In this document: positions 27,740-36,426 of the stretch, piece by piece
Layout: every line of letters begins with the position of its first letter
How positions within the stretch are numbered: the stretch's first letter is position 1
NCBI GenBank assembly: GCA_032718475.1
Contig: JAUCBJ010008842.1
Location: 1-36,426 of the forward strand
Length of the DNA: 36,426 nucleotides
DNA from: Nemertoderma westbladi
Lineage: Eukaryota > Xenacoelomorpha > Nemertodermatida > Nemertodermatidae
Direction: 5' to 3'
The notes under the pieces: model-generated
What the model was told of the DNA's origin: nothing
The model's input: the letters and a program-made list of their open reading frames with translations, nothing else
The model's database searches: none
Program-made: the position numbers and the translations under genes

Positions 27740-27866
27740 CCCAACTAGCCACTATAAAGCATTCGTGCCGAAACAAAACCTCTACTGACTCACTTACGGG
27801 GATCAAACCCACAACTTCTGGGGAGATGTGATTTCAAGCTGAAACCACTTCGCCGAGGCTGGACCT
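27740..27866 (-). mobile_element. tRNA-derived SINE (tRNA-Ser-like head)
   Basis: Read on the minus strand, 27855-27846 gives CGGCGAAGTGG, a good polymerase III A box, and 27809-27800 gives GGTTTGATCC, a B box. They are about 40-45 bp apart, as in tRNA genes. Between them, CAGCTTGAAATCACATCTCCCC resembles the anticodon loop and long variable arm of tRNA-Ser(UGA). The acceptor ends do not pair convincingly, so I call it a SINE head or tRNA relic rather than a working tRNA gene. Confidence 0.55.
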
Positions 27867-27872
27867 TCAATC

Positions 27873-28537
27873 ATTTTGGTTGGGATGACTTGTAAAAAAC
27901 CTGGTCTTTTCTCAAATTATTGCTAACTGAAAATCGTTGGCCTCAGACAGCAATTGAATTTCAAATATTCCATTGCAAGTGACAGTACAAACATGCCCAC
28001 TGCACTGCTACTACAGAGCTACAGTATGTCAAACAAGCAACAACAATCCACTACAAACAGCTTACCCGCCGTTGTTTCCAAGAAGATAACCATGAATATT
28101 AGTTGAGACCACCCAACTAGGAGGGAAGGACACCGCGTGCGCTACGCGGATGCGACAGTATTTCTCTGACTCATTCCCATTTGTGTCTAGGCAATGGGGC
28201 GTCATAAAAACATTTCCCTTTAGATAGTCGGTGTCTTGGAAGGGGCGGCGGTTTGCACCAGTTCCGCACCATTTCTGGGTCCCGGTATGATGCTGTAATT
28301 GACCCGCTGTTTTATCACTGTAAAATTGAACAAAAAGACATTTAAGTTATACACCCTGTAATTGATATTATAATTAAACATACTGTACTCCAACACTACA
28401 ATATAAGTTCAAATTACCGAAACAGAAATCATGATGACTATCTATCAATATTCTCCCGTGCTTAAAATAGTTATGATATTATAATTAAAGAAAGCATACT
28501 AATTCGAAAATGAGTATGAAATCAAAAAATTTCAGGA
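27873..28537. other. intergenic
   Basis: Nothing recognised. Confidence 0.35.
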
Positions 28538-29910
28538 ATGAAAACAAATAAGTTGTTCCATTTTCCAAAGAAGGGCAACCTAACAATCTATGGATCTTTT
28601 CGTGGAATCTCATTGATCTCGATTGCTGCCAAGTTATACCATAGAATTATTTTACATAATATCAGGGATCCTGTTGATAGACTGTTATGTAGGAACCAAA
28701 ATGGCTTCCGTAAAGGTCGTAGGACCATGGAGTCTATTCTGGCACTTAGAAGGATAATCGAAGTCGAAGAGTTATCAATAAAGAAAGACAGACAATTGGC
28801 TGTTATCTTTGTTGACTTGTTTTAGACCTGCGATTCAGTCTCCGGGCCAAATATGTTCAGCAGCATACTTGCAGCATATGGGATTTCTAAGGAAATTATT
28901 GCAACTATCAGATCACTGTTCGATGGTTCCACCACATTTATACTGCTGATGGACACGGATCCATTCGAAGTACAGTATTATGGGGAGTCCTTCAGCGTGA
29001 CACCATTCTTATTCATTATTGTGGTCTTAATAAAGATGGGGTGATGGTGACACCCCTTACTGGCACAAGAGTAGAGGAAATCCCACAAAGTACCTTACTG
29101 ATCCTAGTCTCTGGTGATGACTTAGTAGGGGTACTGTCAGAATCACTAGAGGGAGCCTAAAGGCCCCTCTGCTCATTGGAGCAGGTTGCTTCTAGAGTTG
29201 TTCTACAGTATTTTTAAACTCCAAGAAGATCAACATTTTTACTGTGAACCTTGGCAGCCGTCAAGAAATGTCTCATCGAAAGTGCATAAGCTCCAAGGAT
29301 GGCTTTCTTGAGCATGTGGATGACTTCTGCTACTTGGAATCATGGATCATGGATCCTGAAGATCTTCAGATACGTAAGGGGAAGGCATGGTCAACATTGA
29401 ATAGATTGTCCAGGATTTGGAAGTCCCATAAAATACAACCGAATCGGTTATTTAGGGCACCAGTAGTACCAGTTTACTAATGTGGGAATCCATGCTGGGT
29501 TCTAAGTGCATATGACACCAAATATATCGTAATTGTATAGCACTTATACAAGAATGCTAGCCGGGTTCTTTGTATGAAGTACAATGAAAACAATCTCCAA
29601 ATCAGACTCTTTACAACTTTGGAGGTGTCTCATTGGTTCACCAAGCTTGACACTTGAACAGAGCCACATCCGCTTTGCAGTACATTTCTTTCGCCGTGAG
29701 GACCAACCAGTTCATAATCTTGTACTTTGGCAGCCTCATAGAGTGCATAAGCATGATGGACAGCCCATGACTTTCTTGAGACACACCTTAAAGGACACTG
29801 GCCTTGAAGATGCAGTTGATCTAGCAAATGTCATGGGTGACAGGGAGTTGTGGCGGCGTAATTTTGTCGTCAAGCCGGAACAGCATATAATTAATATATA
29901 TACTGTATAA
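28538..29910 (+). pseudogene. decayed LINE reverse transcriptase and C-terminus
   Basis: The first part reads FPKKGNLTIYGSFRGISLI, then QNGFRKGRRTMESILALRRI and AVIFVDLF, the RT fingers and motif A of L1/RTE-like LINEs. An in-frame TAG follows at about 28823. The same frame then continues SGPNMFSSILAAYGISKEII. The catalytic SGDD motif lies at about 29112-29125 after further damage. A later frame gives VDDFCYLESWIMDPEDLQIR and RLSRIWKS. The last frame (29584-29910) ends LEDAVDLANVMGDRELWRRN, the typical C-terminus of such ORF2 proteins. Several stops and frameshifts make it a pseudogene. The endonuclease part is missing; the fragment begins at about 28540. Confidence 0.78.
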
Positions 29911-30469
29911 TGCAGCTGCAATGTAGTTTGTTGATAGTGGTACTGTAGTAGTTATTCGAAAATGCAGATCCAATCCATGTTTCTCTTCATTAAGTGGAAT
30001 TAATTTAGGGAAACGCAATGAGAGTATAAAAGTAACAACAAGCGCGATAATCTTTAACTTCATATTAATATATTAAAGTACGTAAAAACAATGAAATAAT
30101 TTCCCATGCATAATTTCTAAACGTATTGATCTTTACACAAAATCATCATCAGTAATAATGTACAAAATTTAGCCTAAATGTTGCATAATGCAAGGTTTGA
30201 ATTTATAATGTTGGCGCCAAAAAAAAAAAACATAATAAAAAGACGATTCTAAGCTACTGTATAAATCGCTTAAAAAACTGTAAAAATATTTACTTTTATA
30301 GAAAGGGATGCGGTAGCTAATAATGTAGTAAATGTAAAAATCTAAAATTAATACTATCGATCGGTATGTATGAGTCACAAATCTGTGTATAGGTTCATGT
30401 TAGTGATGTGTGCGTTGTGTTTGATTAGGATAAACAAACTGTATCTATATTAGTGTGTGATAATTATAG
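29911..30469. other. AT-rich intergenic
   Basis: Nothing recognised; several short open frames on the minus strand look random. Confidence 0.35.
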
Positions 30470-30998
30470 AAGTTCTAGAGATATCGATTTAACTTTAGTA
30501 TTTAAAGTGGGTTTCACCACGCGAATTAGTATGTCTTCTTTGATATGAGATTCGAATTGAGTGTTAGAAGTAGCAAATATAATAAAGTTTTTAGTATCGG
30601 TTGGGTGGTCCTCTCCTCAGTAAGTGAATGTTCTAGAACGGCGGAGTAATTAACTGGGTTTACACGTTTGCCAATTAGAGGAGATGTTGCTGTATGTTCA
30701 CCGATGCGGGCATAAAAGTGTCGGGTAGTAAGTTTCACCGACATAGGAAGCTGGGCAGCTTCCACATTTGTATAAATATACTATATTGGACTGCAAGTGA
30801 GTCGGCATCTTATCCTAAGCTGAAAACATGCGACCAATCCTAAACGCCGGTTTAAACAGTACTTTTAGATCTGCGTATGGAAGGGAGATTTTAAATAGTT
30901 TGAGGAGTCGATTTTTAATGAGAGTAGAGTGGGTGCCATTGAAGAGTAGTACGATGACGAATTGGAGTTTGTTGCAAGTTTGTGTGGGAGGTTTATTG
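30470..30998 (-). pseudogene. Penelope-like element: linker and GIY-YIG endonuclease fragment
   Basis: On the minus strand from about 30998: QFVIVLLFNGTHS, IKNRLLKLFKISLPYADLK, then FRIGRMF before a stop and DKMPTH. This is the usual linker of Penelope-like elements after RT. VYLYKCGSCPASYVGET follows, the GIY-YIG active-site region ('vY...C..C..~YiGeT'). A frameshift near 30730 leads to HFYARIGEHTATSPLIGK and YSAVLEHSL. A second near 30605 leads to NFIIFATSN and an ILIRVVKPTLN-like end. The copy is non-functional. It lies on the far side of the LINE at 30999-33925 and belongs to the same Penelope-like element as 33905-34950. Confidence 0.72.
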
Positions 30999-33239
30999 TT
31001 ACGGAAGAAAACTAAACAAACGCGGTTTAACTGGGACCGAGCAACGCCCCAACAGTTGTCAGATTATAACCAGAGTGTTAGTACCAAGTTAGAAGAGTTC
31101 TGGGCAACACAACATGCTAGCGCAACCTGGGAGGAGGCCAACTTGGAACCAGCGGCAGTCCAGCTTGAACAAATATTTCTCACAGCTTCATTAGAACATA
31201 TACCAATAAAAAAGAACAGGCGCCAAGGACACCAGCACCGAATAAAATCTGCCAATTTGGCCCAGCGGTCAAGGCAAACAAAACAGCTACACTCACTGTG
31301 GAAAAGAGCAGCACCTGACTGCGTCTTAAGTACAAAGTTAGAGGAATCATATAAGGAGTCCAAACGTGGGATCAGGCGACTCAAGAACTGGCTCCTCCGC
31401 AATAAAGAAACTCAAGAAGTGGAAAAAATCACTCAGCTGGAAAAGAAGGATCCACGAAATTTCTGGAGGAATATCAACCCAAGGGCCATGATTAGCCCGA
31501 ATAAGGATGTCGAAGAGAAACTAATTAAACAATATCAAGAAGCAGCACAGGCAGATGCAAACGAAAATCTTACACGGGAAGTGGAGCATAATATATCAGT
31601 GGCGTGCCAGCACAGTAACATTCCTTCGGTGTCCAAAGCTACAGTACGGAGGGCTATCCTAGCCATATCCCCAGGGAAAGCGCCAGATTTTGGATCTTTA
31701 GTAATAGAGCACATACTCCTAGTAAGTCTGGACATTGCTACAGACACAATAGCCATGCTATTGAATGCCTGTCTCAGACTGGGCAAGGTCCCCTCTTGCT
31801 TTGGCAGGACTGTAGTCACGAACATTTTCAAAGGAAAACAAAGGGATCCACTAAAAACCAACTCATTCAGGCCTATCGCCTCTATAAGCATTCTTTCCAA
31901 AGTGTTTGAGGCTGTGATTCTGTCAGAATACCTCATGGCACTTCCTAAACCCCGCTCGCAATTCGCCTATAGGAAAAGGTTGGGTACAGATATTGCACTA
32001 GCAGTAATCATGGAACAATTGGAGATGCAACGGGAAAATGGGAGGAATTCAATCCTGTGCAAGCTGGACATCAAGTCAGCATTCGACAGTGTCGAATTTC
32101 ATGTTCTCCATGACAAGCTACTGGAAGTATTAAATCCCCATATCTGTGCAGTCCTGCTTGACTACTATAGGAAAACAATGATTCATCTGAAATTTGGGGA
32201 GTTGGTTGAGTCCATTGGAATCAAGTTGACTCGTGGCCTCAAGCAAGGTTCATTAATCTCACCTGTACTATTCACCTTCTATATCGGATTCTTACCAGAT
32301 AAACTGAAGGAATCGGGATTCGGTCCAGGAAAACTGGCATCATACTCTCATCTCTTTTGTTACGCGGATGATCTATTTTTAACCGGGGAGTCAGTTAAGG
32401 ATCTAGAAGATATGATAGTGATAATCTCTCGTGAACTCGCACGTGTGGGTCTATCTGTGGAAGGCTCAAAGACAGAATGGACTTATATCCTAGGATCTGG
32501 ACGTAATGGTCAGGGGATTCCATGTTTTCTTAAAATAAATGGTGTACTTATACAGCCAACAAAGTCATTATCATTCCTTGGCGTCTCACTAAATATACAA
32601 AGGACCGCAGTATTGAAGGAACTCAAACGATATCTAACAATAATCTCAGAGACCTTCCACCAGAAGGGTTGGACCGCAAGGAGAATAAACCCGAGCACAC
32701 TCTTCGCTCTATGGAACACAGCGGCGGTCCCATCGCTACTGTACAAGATGAGATTCCTGGTGGGACGGCTAACTGACAAGGAACTGCGCGAACTTGACAT
32801 TTCCTATAGGAAGGTGCTGCGTGGACTGATGCACGTAAGCTGTTACGTGCCAAATGCTGTTTTGCACAAGATTACTAACACAACTCCAATCTCCGCTGTG
32901 ATCGCTTATGACAACATGTGCTGCTTGCAACGTGCCTGCAATGGTCCGAATGCCACAGAATGTAACTTTCTTGTCTGTCGATACCTTTCTCACTCAACAA
33001 TTAAATCCCATGGTGGTCTGAGCTCTTGTCAGCAAACTTGCAGCTCCCTGTATCCACTTCCAAGCGTAAGGTCTCTCTGCACGGCCAGGTATGACAGGAG
33101 ACAACTTAGGACACGGGTCGAGTCGGGATCACTTACAATCCCAGAATTGGGTGGGGTGAATTTCATTCAAAACTGCTTTAGGTGCAATGTTCCCTTTAGT
33201 ACCAAAAGAAGGCGGATCCAGCAATACTTTGACCGATAA
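30999..33239 (+). CDS. LINE ORF2 reverse transcriptase, 5'-truncated but open
   Basis: A computer-called frame begins at an ATG at 30828, but codons 1-57 are antisense to a Penelope-like element, so the LINE itself starts at about 30999 (KKTKQTRFNWDRATP). The endonuclease domain is lost through 5' truncation, as is common in LINE insertions. Numbering from 30828, RT motifs are SFRPIASISILSKVFEAV (346-363), the motif A aspartate in CKLDIKSAFDSV (D414), QGSLISPVLF (473-482) and CYADDLFL (catalytic D514/D515). A C-terminal Cys-containing region (about 690-750) ends the protein. The frame has no stop over about 745 codons, so the copy is rather young. The clade is probably in the CR1/L2/Jockey group, not resolved. 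Confidence 0.82.
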   Translation, partial: LRKKTKQTRFNWDRATPQQLSDYNQSVSTKLEEFWATQHASATWEEANLEPAAVQLEQIFLTASLEHIPIKKNRRQGHQHRIKSANLAQRSRQTKQLHSLWKRAAPDCVLSTKLEESYKESKRGIRRLKNWLLRNKETQEVEKITQLEKKDPRNFWRNINPRAMISPNKDVEEKLIKQYQEAAQADANENLTREVEHNISVACQHSNIPSVSKATVRRAILAISPGKAPDFGSLVIEHILLVSLDIATDTIAMLLNACLRLGKVPSCFGRTVVTNIFKGKQRDPLKTNSFRPIASISILSKVFEAVILSEYLMALPKPRSQFAYRKRLGTDIALAVIMEQLEMQRENGRNSILCKLDIKSAFDSVEFHVLHDKLLEVLNPHICAVLLDYYRKTMIHLKFGELVESIGIKLTRGLKQGSLISPVLFTFYIGFLPDKLKESGFGPGKLASYSHLFCYADDLFLTGESVKDLEDMIVIISRELARVGLSVEGSKTEWTYILGSGRNGQGIPCFLKINGVLIQPTKSLSFLGVSLNIQRTAVLKELKRYLTIISETFHQKGWTARRINPSTLFALWNTAAVPSLLYKMRFLVGRLTDKELRELDISYRKVLRGLMHVSCYVPNAVLHKITNTTPISAVIAYDNMCCLQRACNGPNATECNFLVCRYLSHSTIKSHGGLSSCQQTCSSLYPLPSVRSLCTARYDRRQLRTRVESGSLTIPELGGVNFIQNCFRCNVPFSTKRRRIQQYFDR

Positions 33240-33925
33240 TTCGCTTTGTCTGACTATGATTTTATTTGGATTCTATCAATCTTAATCCATATCATATATA
33301 TAATAATATCAATCCCTATATCATCAATACATATACATAATATCAATCCATATTCTAATCACATACTTTATATTTTTAGCCAGCTGTTTTTATTGTGCAT
33401 TTGCGTGCATTTTTATTTACATTTACCCGGTATTGTCGCCTCGTGCGAATTAAATCAAATGATGATATTAGTTGATCTGGTATAGTTACAATTATACTAC
33501 AGTATGCTTATTGTATATGTTTATTATATACTTTGGTATCTTAGTCACTCTTGCAGTAGGCGTACTCCACATAAGCAGCTGATGGGAAATTCAATAAAAT
33601 CAATAAGGACCAGCTACTGTATCTTTCTTTTTAATATAGTATATTTAAACAATAATTTTATTTAAAGCACTTATTTTCAAAACCACTATAAGGTCTTTCG
33701 TTTAATCGATTTTACTTATTGCTATTTTACTGCAGAATTTGTCTTGAACACTCTATCATATACCTTACCCCGGCTGGGGGTGTATCTTTAAATATATATA
33801 TATCTCTCTACAATTGTGCAATATTTAACTGGATTATTTCACACATGTGTAATTAATGCGTGCACATTTTTTATCATGTTTCTTATTTTGTCGCTACATG
33901 CGAATTAAACAAAGAAATGAAAAAA
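33240..33925 (+). mobile_element. LINE 3'UTR and two related 3' tails
   Basis: Two related ends are visible: near 33395-33465 (gcgtgcattttta, then gtcgcctcgtgcgaattaaa) and near 33850-33925 (gcgtgcacatttttt, then gtcgctacatgcgaattaaa, ending in caaagaaatgaaaaaaatg). The second abuts the Penelope-like RT fragment. Either the LINE has an internal 3' repeat or a short, heavily truncated sister copy sits next to it. Confidence 0.5.
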
Positions 33926-34950
33926 ATGAATGTTATTCATATTATTTAGTAATTGTTCGGTGGCACCATTGAGTATGCTCTTTGGATAACCGTTGTTTTG
34001 AAACTTCTTGTGTAATTCTAAAAGGTTTCTGTGGAAAATTAACATGTTTGTACAAATGCGATACAGCCTATGTGAGTGTACAGTATAGACGAGAGTAAAT
34101 TTATAAGAAAACTGATGAAAGCTGTGAAAGCTAGTATGCAATCCTGTATTTATGGGTTTATGGTAAATGGTTGTGGTGATAGATAAATTATTGTTGATAG
34201 TAACAAGAACTTCCAAGAAAGGTATTTTAGAATCGGTTTCGTGTTCACATATGAAAGTTATATTAGGGTGCTGTTTGTTGAGGTAGTCTAAAAATAGTAA
34301 CGATTGTTCCTTAGAATCAAAGATCATGAAACAATCATTAATGTATCTTCTATATAATGTGGGTTTATTTGACGAAGGACAGTTGTTTATCCAGTTAGTT
34401 TCGTGGTAGGCCAAAAAGGCCTTGGCTAGTGCCGCTCATAGTGGTGAACACATAGCAACTACATCAATTACTGTAGCTTAAAAAGTTTGTTATTATAAAT
34501 GAATGTTTCATCATTAACCTTGTATTCAAGCAACCAACGGAGTTGTTGTGTCATCGTCGGTGGGAAATAATTGTTTAATGATAATGTCTCTATGGTTTCA
34601 TCGAGCGGGATGTTAGTAAATAAAGATTTAACATAAAAAATGCAAATGTGCATTCTTGTTAAATTTGAGTTTAGATAGAGCGTCAGTGAAGGAGAATGTG
34701 TCTGTGAGCGTGTGCGTGGGCGTGTAAGGGCTGGTAACGGCAGCTCAAAACGGCAGCTCAAAACCAAAACCTAGTAAATCTTTTAAATTTTCGAGATAAT
34801 CGAAATCGCGTTTAAAGTTTTTGGACTTTAAATTTGCTTTATATTTTGATGAGATTTGATGAGTTATAATTTTGGGTACATTTAAATGCATACTATCACT
34901 ATCTAGTAAAAATTCACAAACTCCATAAAAACACTATTCGCTAGTAAACT
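33905..34950 (-). pseudogene. Penelope-like element reverse transcriptase, disrupted
   Basis: Read on the minus strand from about 34950. An upstream open stretch (CEFLLDSDSMHL, VPKIITHQIS, FKRDFDYLENL) is the N-terminal region. Then (34767-34468) FYVKSLFTNIPLDETIE, the motif A region of Penelope-type RT, and LLEYKVNDETFIYNNKLFKL. A damaged stretch at 34415-34467 replaces the usual 'GVAMGSPL' block. 34414-33905 then gives YRRYINDCFMIFDS (motif C), ITFICEHETDSKIPFLEV, TTTIYHKPINT and FQNNGYP. The motif A aspartate reads Tyr and the motif C YxDD reads YIND, so catalysis is lost. The GIY-YIG part lies at 30470-30998, beyond an inserted LINE. Confidence 0.78.
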
Positions 34951-34963
34951 ACGCACTAACTTC

Positions 34964-35695
34964 GGCTAGAGTTCCGTATGCAGTCGCATTTGATATTTTG
35001 ATATTAATTAATGAAATTATGTACAGGTACTTTTTGCATAGTAATATCACCACTGACATCATTGCAACATTTTTCAAAAGAAATATTGTGTTATAGAACT
35101 TTAGCTAATCGACTAGCTGGTAATTTTTAAAAACAAGATTTATTAAATATTAACATTTTGTACTAGCTAGATTTTGCTAATTTTTTTAAATGATTATACA
35201 GTAGAACACCAGAAGACCTGATGGCTATCAATTTTGAAAAATATTTTTGTTCTTGAACACAATTTTTATTTTTTATACTAGCTAGTTTTTTCTACTTTAT
35301 TTAGGCTAGATTTCCGTATAGCACTGCATTTTTAATATATAATTGTTACTATGGCAACGTTGAAGAGTTATAGAACAATAGAAAAGTATTATATACCGGT
35401 ACTATTCTAGAACATAAATAAACTAAAAAATCTAATGTTCTAGAACATATGGTTACTTTAAAAAATATACCTTGATTTCTTATTACCGGTAGCAAATGTT
35501 CTGAAATTAGCTATTATTTTCTTCTAGAACACAATATTTTTTTGAGAAATTTCTGTGAGGAAGTCAATGATGGTAATTTAGTTATACTGTAGTAGGGTTA
35601 TACAGTAGTTTAGGTAATTTAAAATAGTCATAATATATGCCTATATATTTCATAAAATGTTTTTAGAAAATGCGACTCCATACGGAACTGCTCCC
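34964..35695. mobile_element. MITE with 8-bp target duplication (CTAACTTC)
   Basis: CTAACTTC occurs at 34956-34963 and again at 35696-35703. Between them the ends are inverted repeats: ggctagagttccgtatgcag, tcgcattt against aaatgcgactccatacgga, actgctccc. The interior is AT-rich with TTCTAGAAC palindromes and a second internal copy of the end sequence at 35304 (ggctagatttccgtatagc). The 8-bp duplication suggests a hAT-type transposase in trans. It interrupts the Penelope-like element's 5' side. Confidence 0.75.
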
Positions 35696-35703
35696 CTAAC
35701 TTC

Positions 35704-35920
35704 CAAAAAAATCTACTAAGGTTCTAAAACATCCACCATTGCCACAAAAACACTAAAACACACAAAATAATTAATGGTTAAAAAAAATGAGGCAGGGGAT
35801 ATTGACAGGGCGAAGTAGTACAACATGGCCCCCTTGCAGGGCTAAATCGCGATCTCTGGAAAATCACATTCGGATTCAAGGGAACAGATTAAACCACGAC
35901 ACCGAGGAGGTAGTAGCTGC
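35704..35920. other. intergenic
   Basis: No feature recognised apart from the end of the minus-strand frame that follows. Confidence 0.35.
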
Positions 35921-36349
35921 TTACCTATAGGTCGGAGCGTCCACGCACTTTCTATGGTTGTTCTGGAAGCGGTTCTTGTCCTCCCACTCGTTTGTGTCGT
36001 CGACCGGGCATCGCTTCTCTCGGTACCACGTTCTGCACTCTTCCACCCCTGGCGTCCGCAATATGTATTGGAAACATGTCTCATTTAAATTCCCGGCCCT
36101 GTATACTTGCCGCATTAGGTAACATTCCGCGACCTTAAACCGGTAGAGGGTTTCTGTTCGAACGTAGATCGATACTTTTACTTCGTTCTCGGTTGGTTGC
36201 CTAGGATACACGCACTCCGGAGGCGGCGCCAAATCAAATACAGCGCTTGGAACTCTCTTATCGCAAAAATATAATGCCGGTATAGGTTTTTTGTTACTTT
36301 CGAGATTCTGGGAACGGTCACTAGAATGTTTTGGGCAAAACCACACCAA
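35921..36349 (-). pseudogene. unrecognised Cys-rich protein fragment
   Basis: A minus-strand open frame of 142 codons, further open upstream to about 36385 but with no ATG. It is cut near 36396 by a MITE end. The product has eight cysteines and many acidic and basic residues (for example APPPECVYPRQPTENEVKVS, FKVAECYLMRQV, NETCFQYIL, EECRTWYREKRCP) and one N-x-T site. This looks like a secreted or ectodomain protein. A retroviral or mononegavirus-like envelope ectodomain is one possibility, but I cannot support a family. It is probably a partial gene; the 3' side has a normal stop at 35921. Confidence 0.35.
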
Positions 36350-36395
36350 AGTTTTTATACTGCTGTAGCTAGTTTTGGATAGTTATTAATTCGAA

Positions 36396-36426
36396 TTTAG
36401 ATTTCCGTAAAGCACTAAATTTTTAA
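36396..36426. mobile_element. start of another MITE copy (cut by the window end)
   Basis: The sequence tagatttccgtaaagcacta, aattttt matches the end sequence seen at 6918-6950 and 35304-35335 (gatttccgtatagcactgc). Only the terminus lies in the window. Confidence 0.5.

Noticed and set aside
31064-32993. Minus-strand frames within the LINE
   Set aside because: Antisense shadows of the LINE reverse transcriptase.

Overview
This window is eukaryotic, repeat-rich DNA, most likely from an aquatic invertebrate animal. The evidence is AT-rich spacers, many microsatellites and minisatellites, MITE-like foldback elements, a cilium/flagellum gene (SPEF1 family), and remnants of metazoan retroelement classes: BEL/Pao LTR, LINEs with an apurinic-type endonuclease (EEP), Penelope-like, and a tRNA-derived SINE. 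I cannot name the species. Bacterial features such as operons and ribosome binding sites do not apply.

Layout. 434-1400 holds the degraded ORF1/ORF2 junction of one LINE. At about 1425-2983 the 5' part of a second LINE follows: tandem 5'UTR monomers, then an endonuclease domain with a frameshift. 3399-3496 is a small foldback and 3912-4598 a MITE with long terminal inverted repeats (TIRs). 4780-5090 is a six-copy 55-bp minisatellite. 5972-6757 (minus) is the only clear host gene, an intronless SPEF1/CLAMP-like reading frame. 6918-9540 carries a decayed MITE, a strong hairpin element and a 22-bp satellite with higher-order structure. 10195-11165 has 68-bp and 62-bp minisatellites.

11792-23625 (minus) is an almost complete BEL/Pao LTR retrotransposon: two ~545-bp LTRs, a 5-bp target duplication (AAACC), a polypurine tract, gag-protease-RT-RNase H-integrase, and an extra third ORF of about 869 codons. 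That ORF combines a DEDD-type 3'-5' exonuclease-like domain with three CCHC zinc knuckles. The polyprotein is broken only by a poly-G frameshift and one in-frame TGA. The 5' end is rearranged by an inverted LTR copy that removes the normal primer-binding-site position. A tandem array of GGTACTACGTACC palindromes separates pol from the third ORF.

24105-25145 is a ~30-copy 35-bp minisatellite. 25542-27050 (minus) is a 502-codon ORF that resembles the C-terminal half of a herpesvirus gB-type class III fusion glycoprotein. 27232-27726 is a MITE with 21-bp internal repeats, followed by a tRNA-Ser-like SINE. 28538-29910 is a decayed LINE reverse transcriptase. 30470-34950 is a Penelope-like element (minus; RT and GIY-YIG parts) split by a later LINE insertion (plus) whose 803-codon frame is still open. 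34964-35695 is a MITE with an exact 8-bp target duplication. 35921-36349 is a Cys-rich ORF fragment of unknown origin, and the window ends inside another MITE end.

The best candidate for something unusual is the BEL/Pao element with its exonuclease plus zinc-knuckle third ORF. The gB-like ORF is second.
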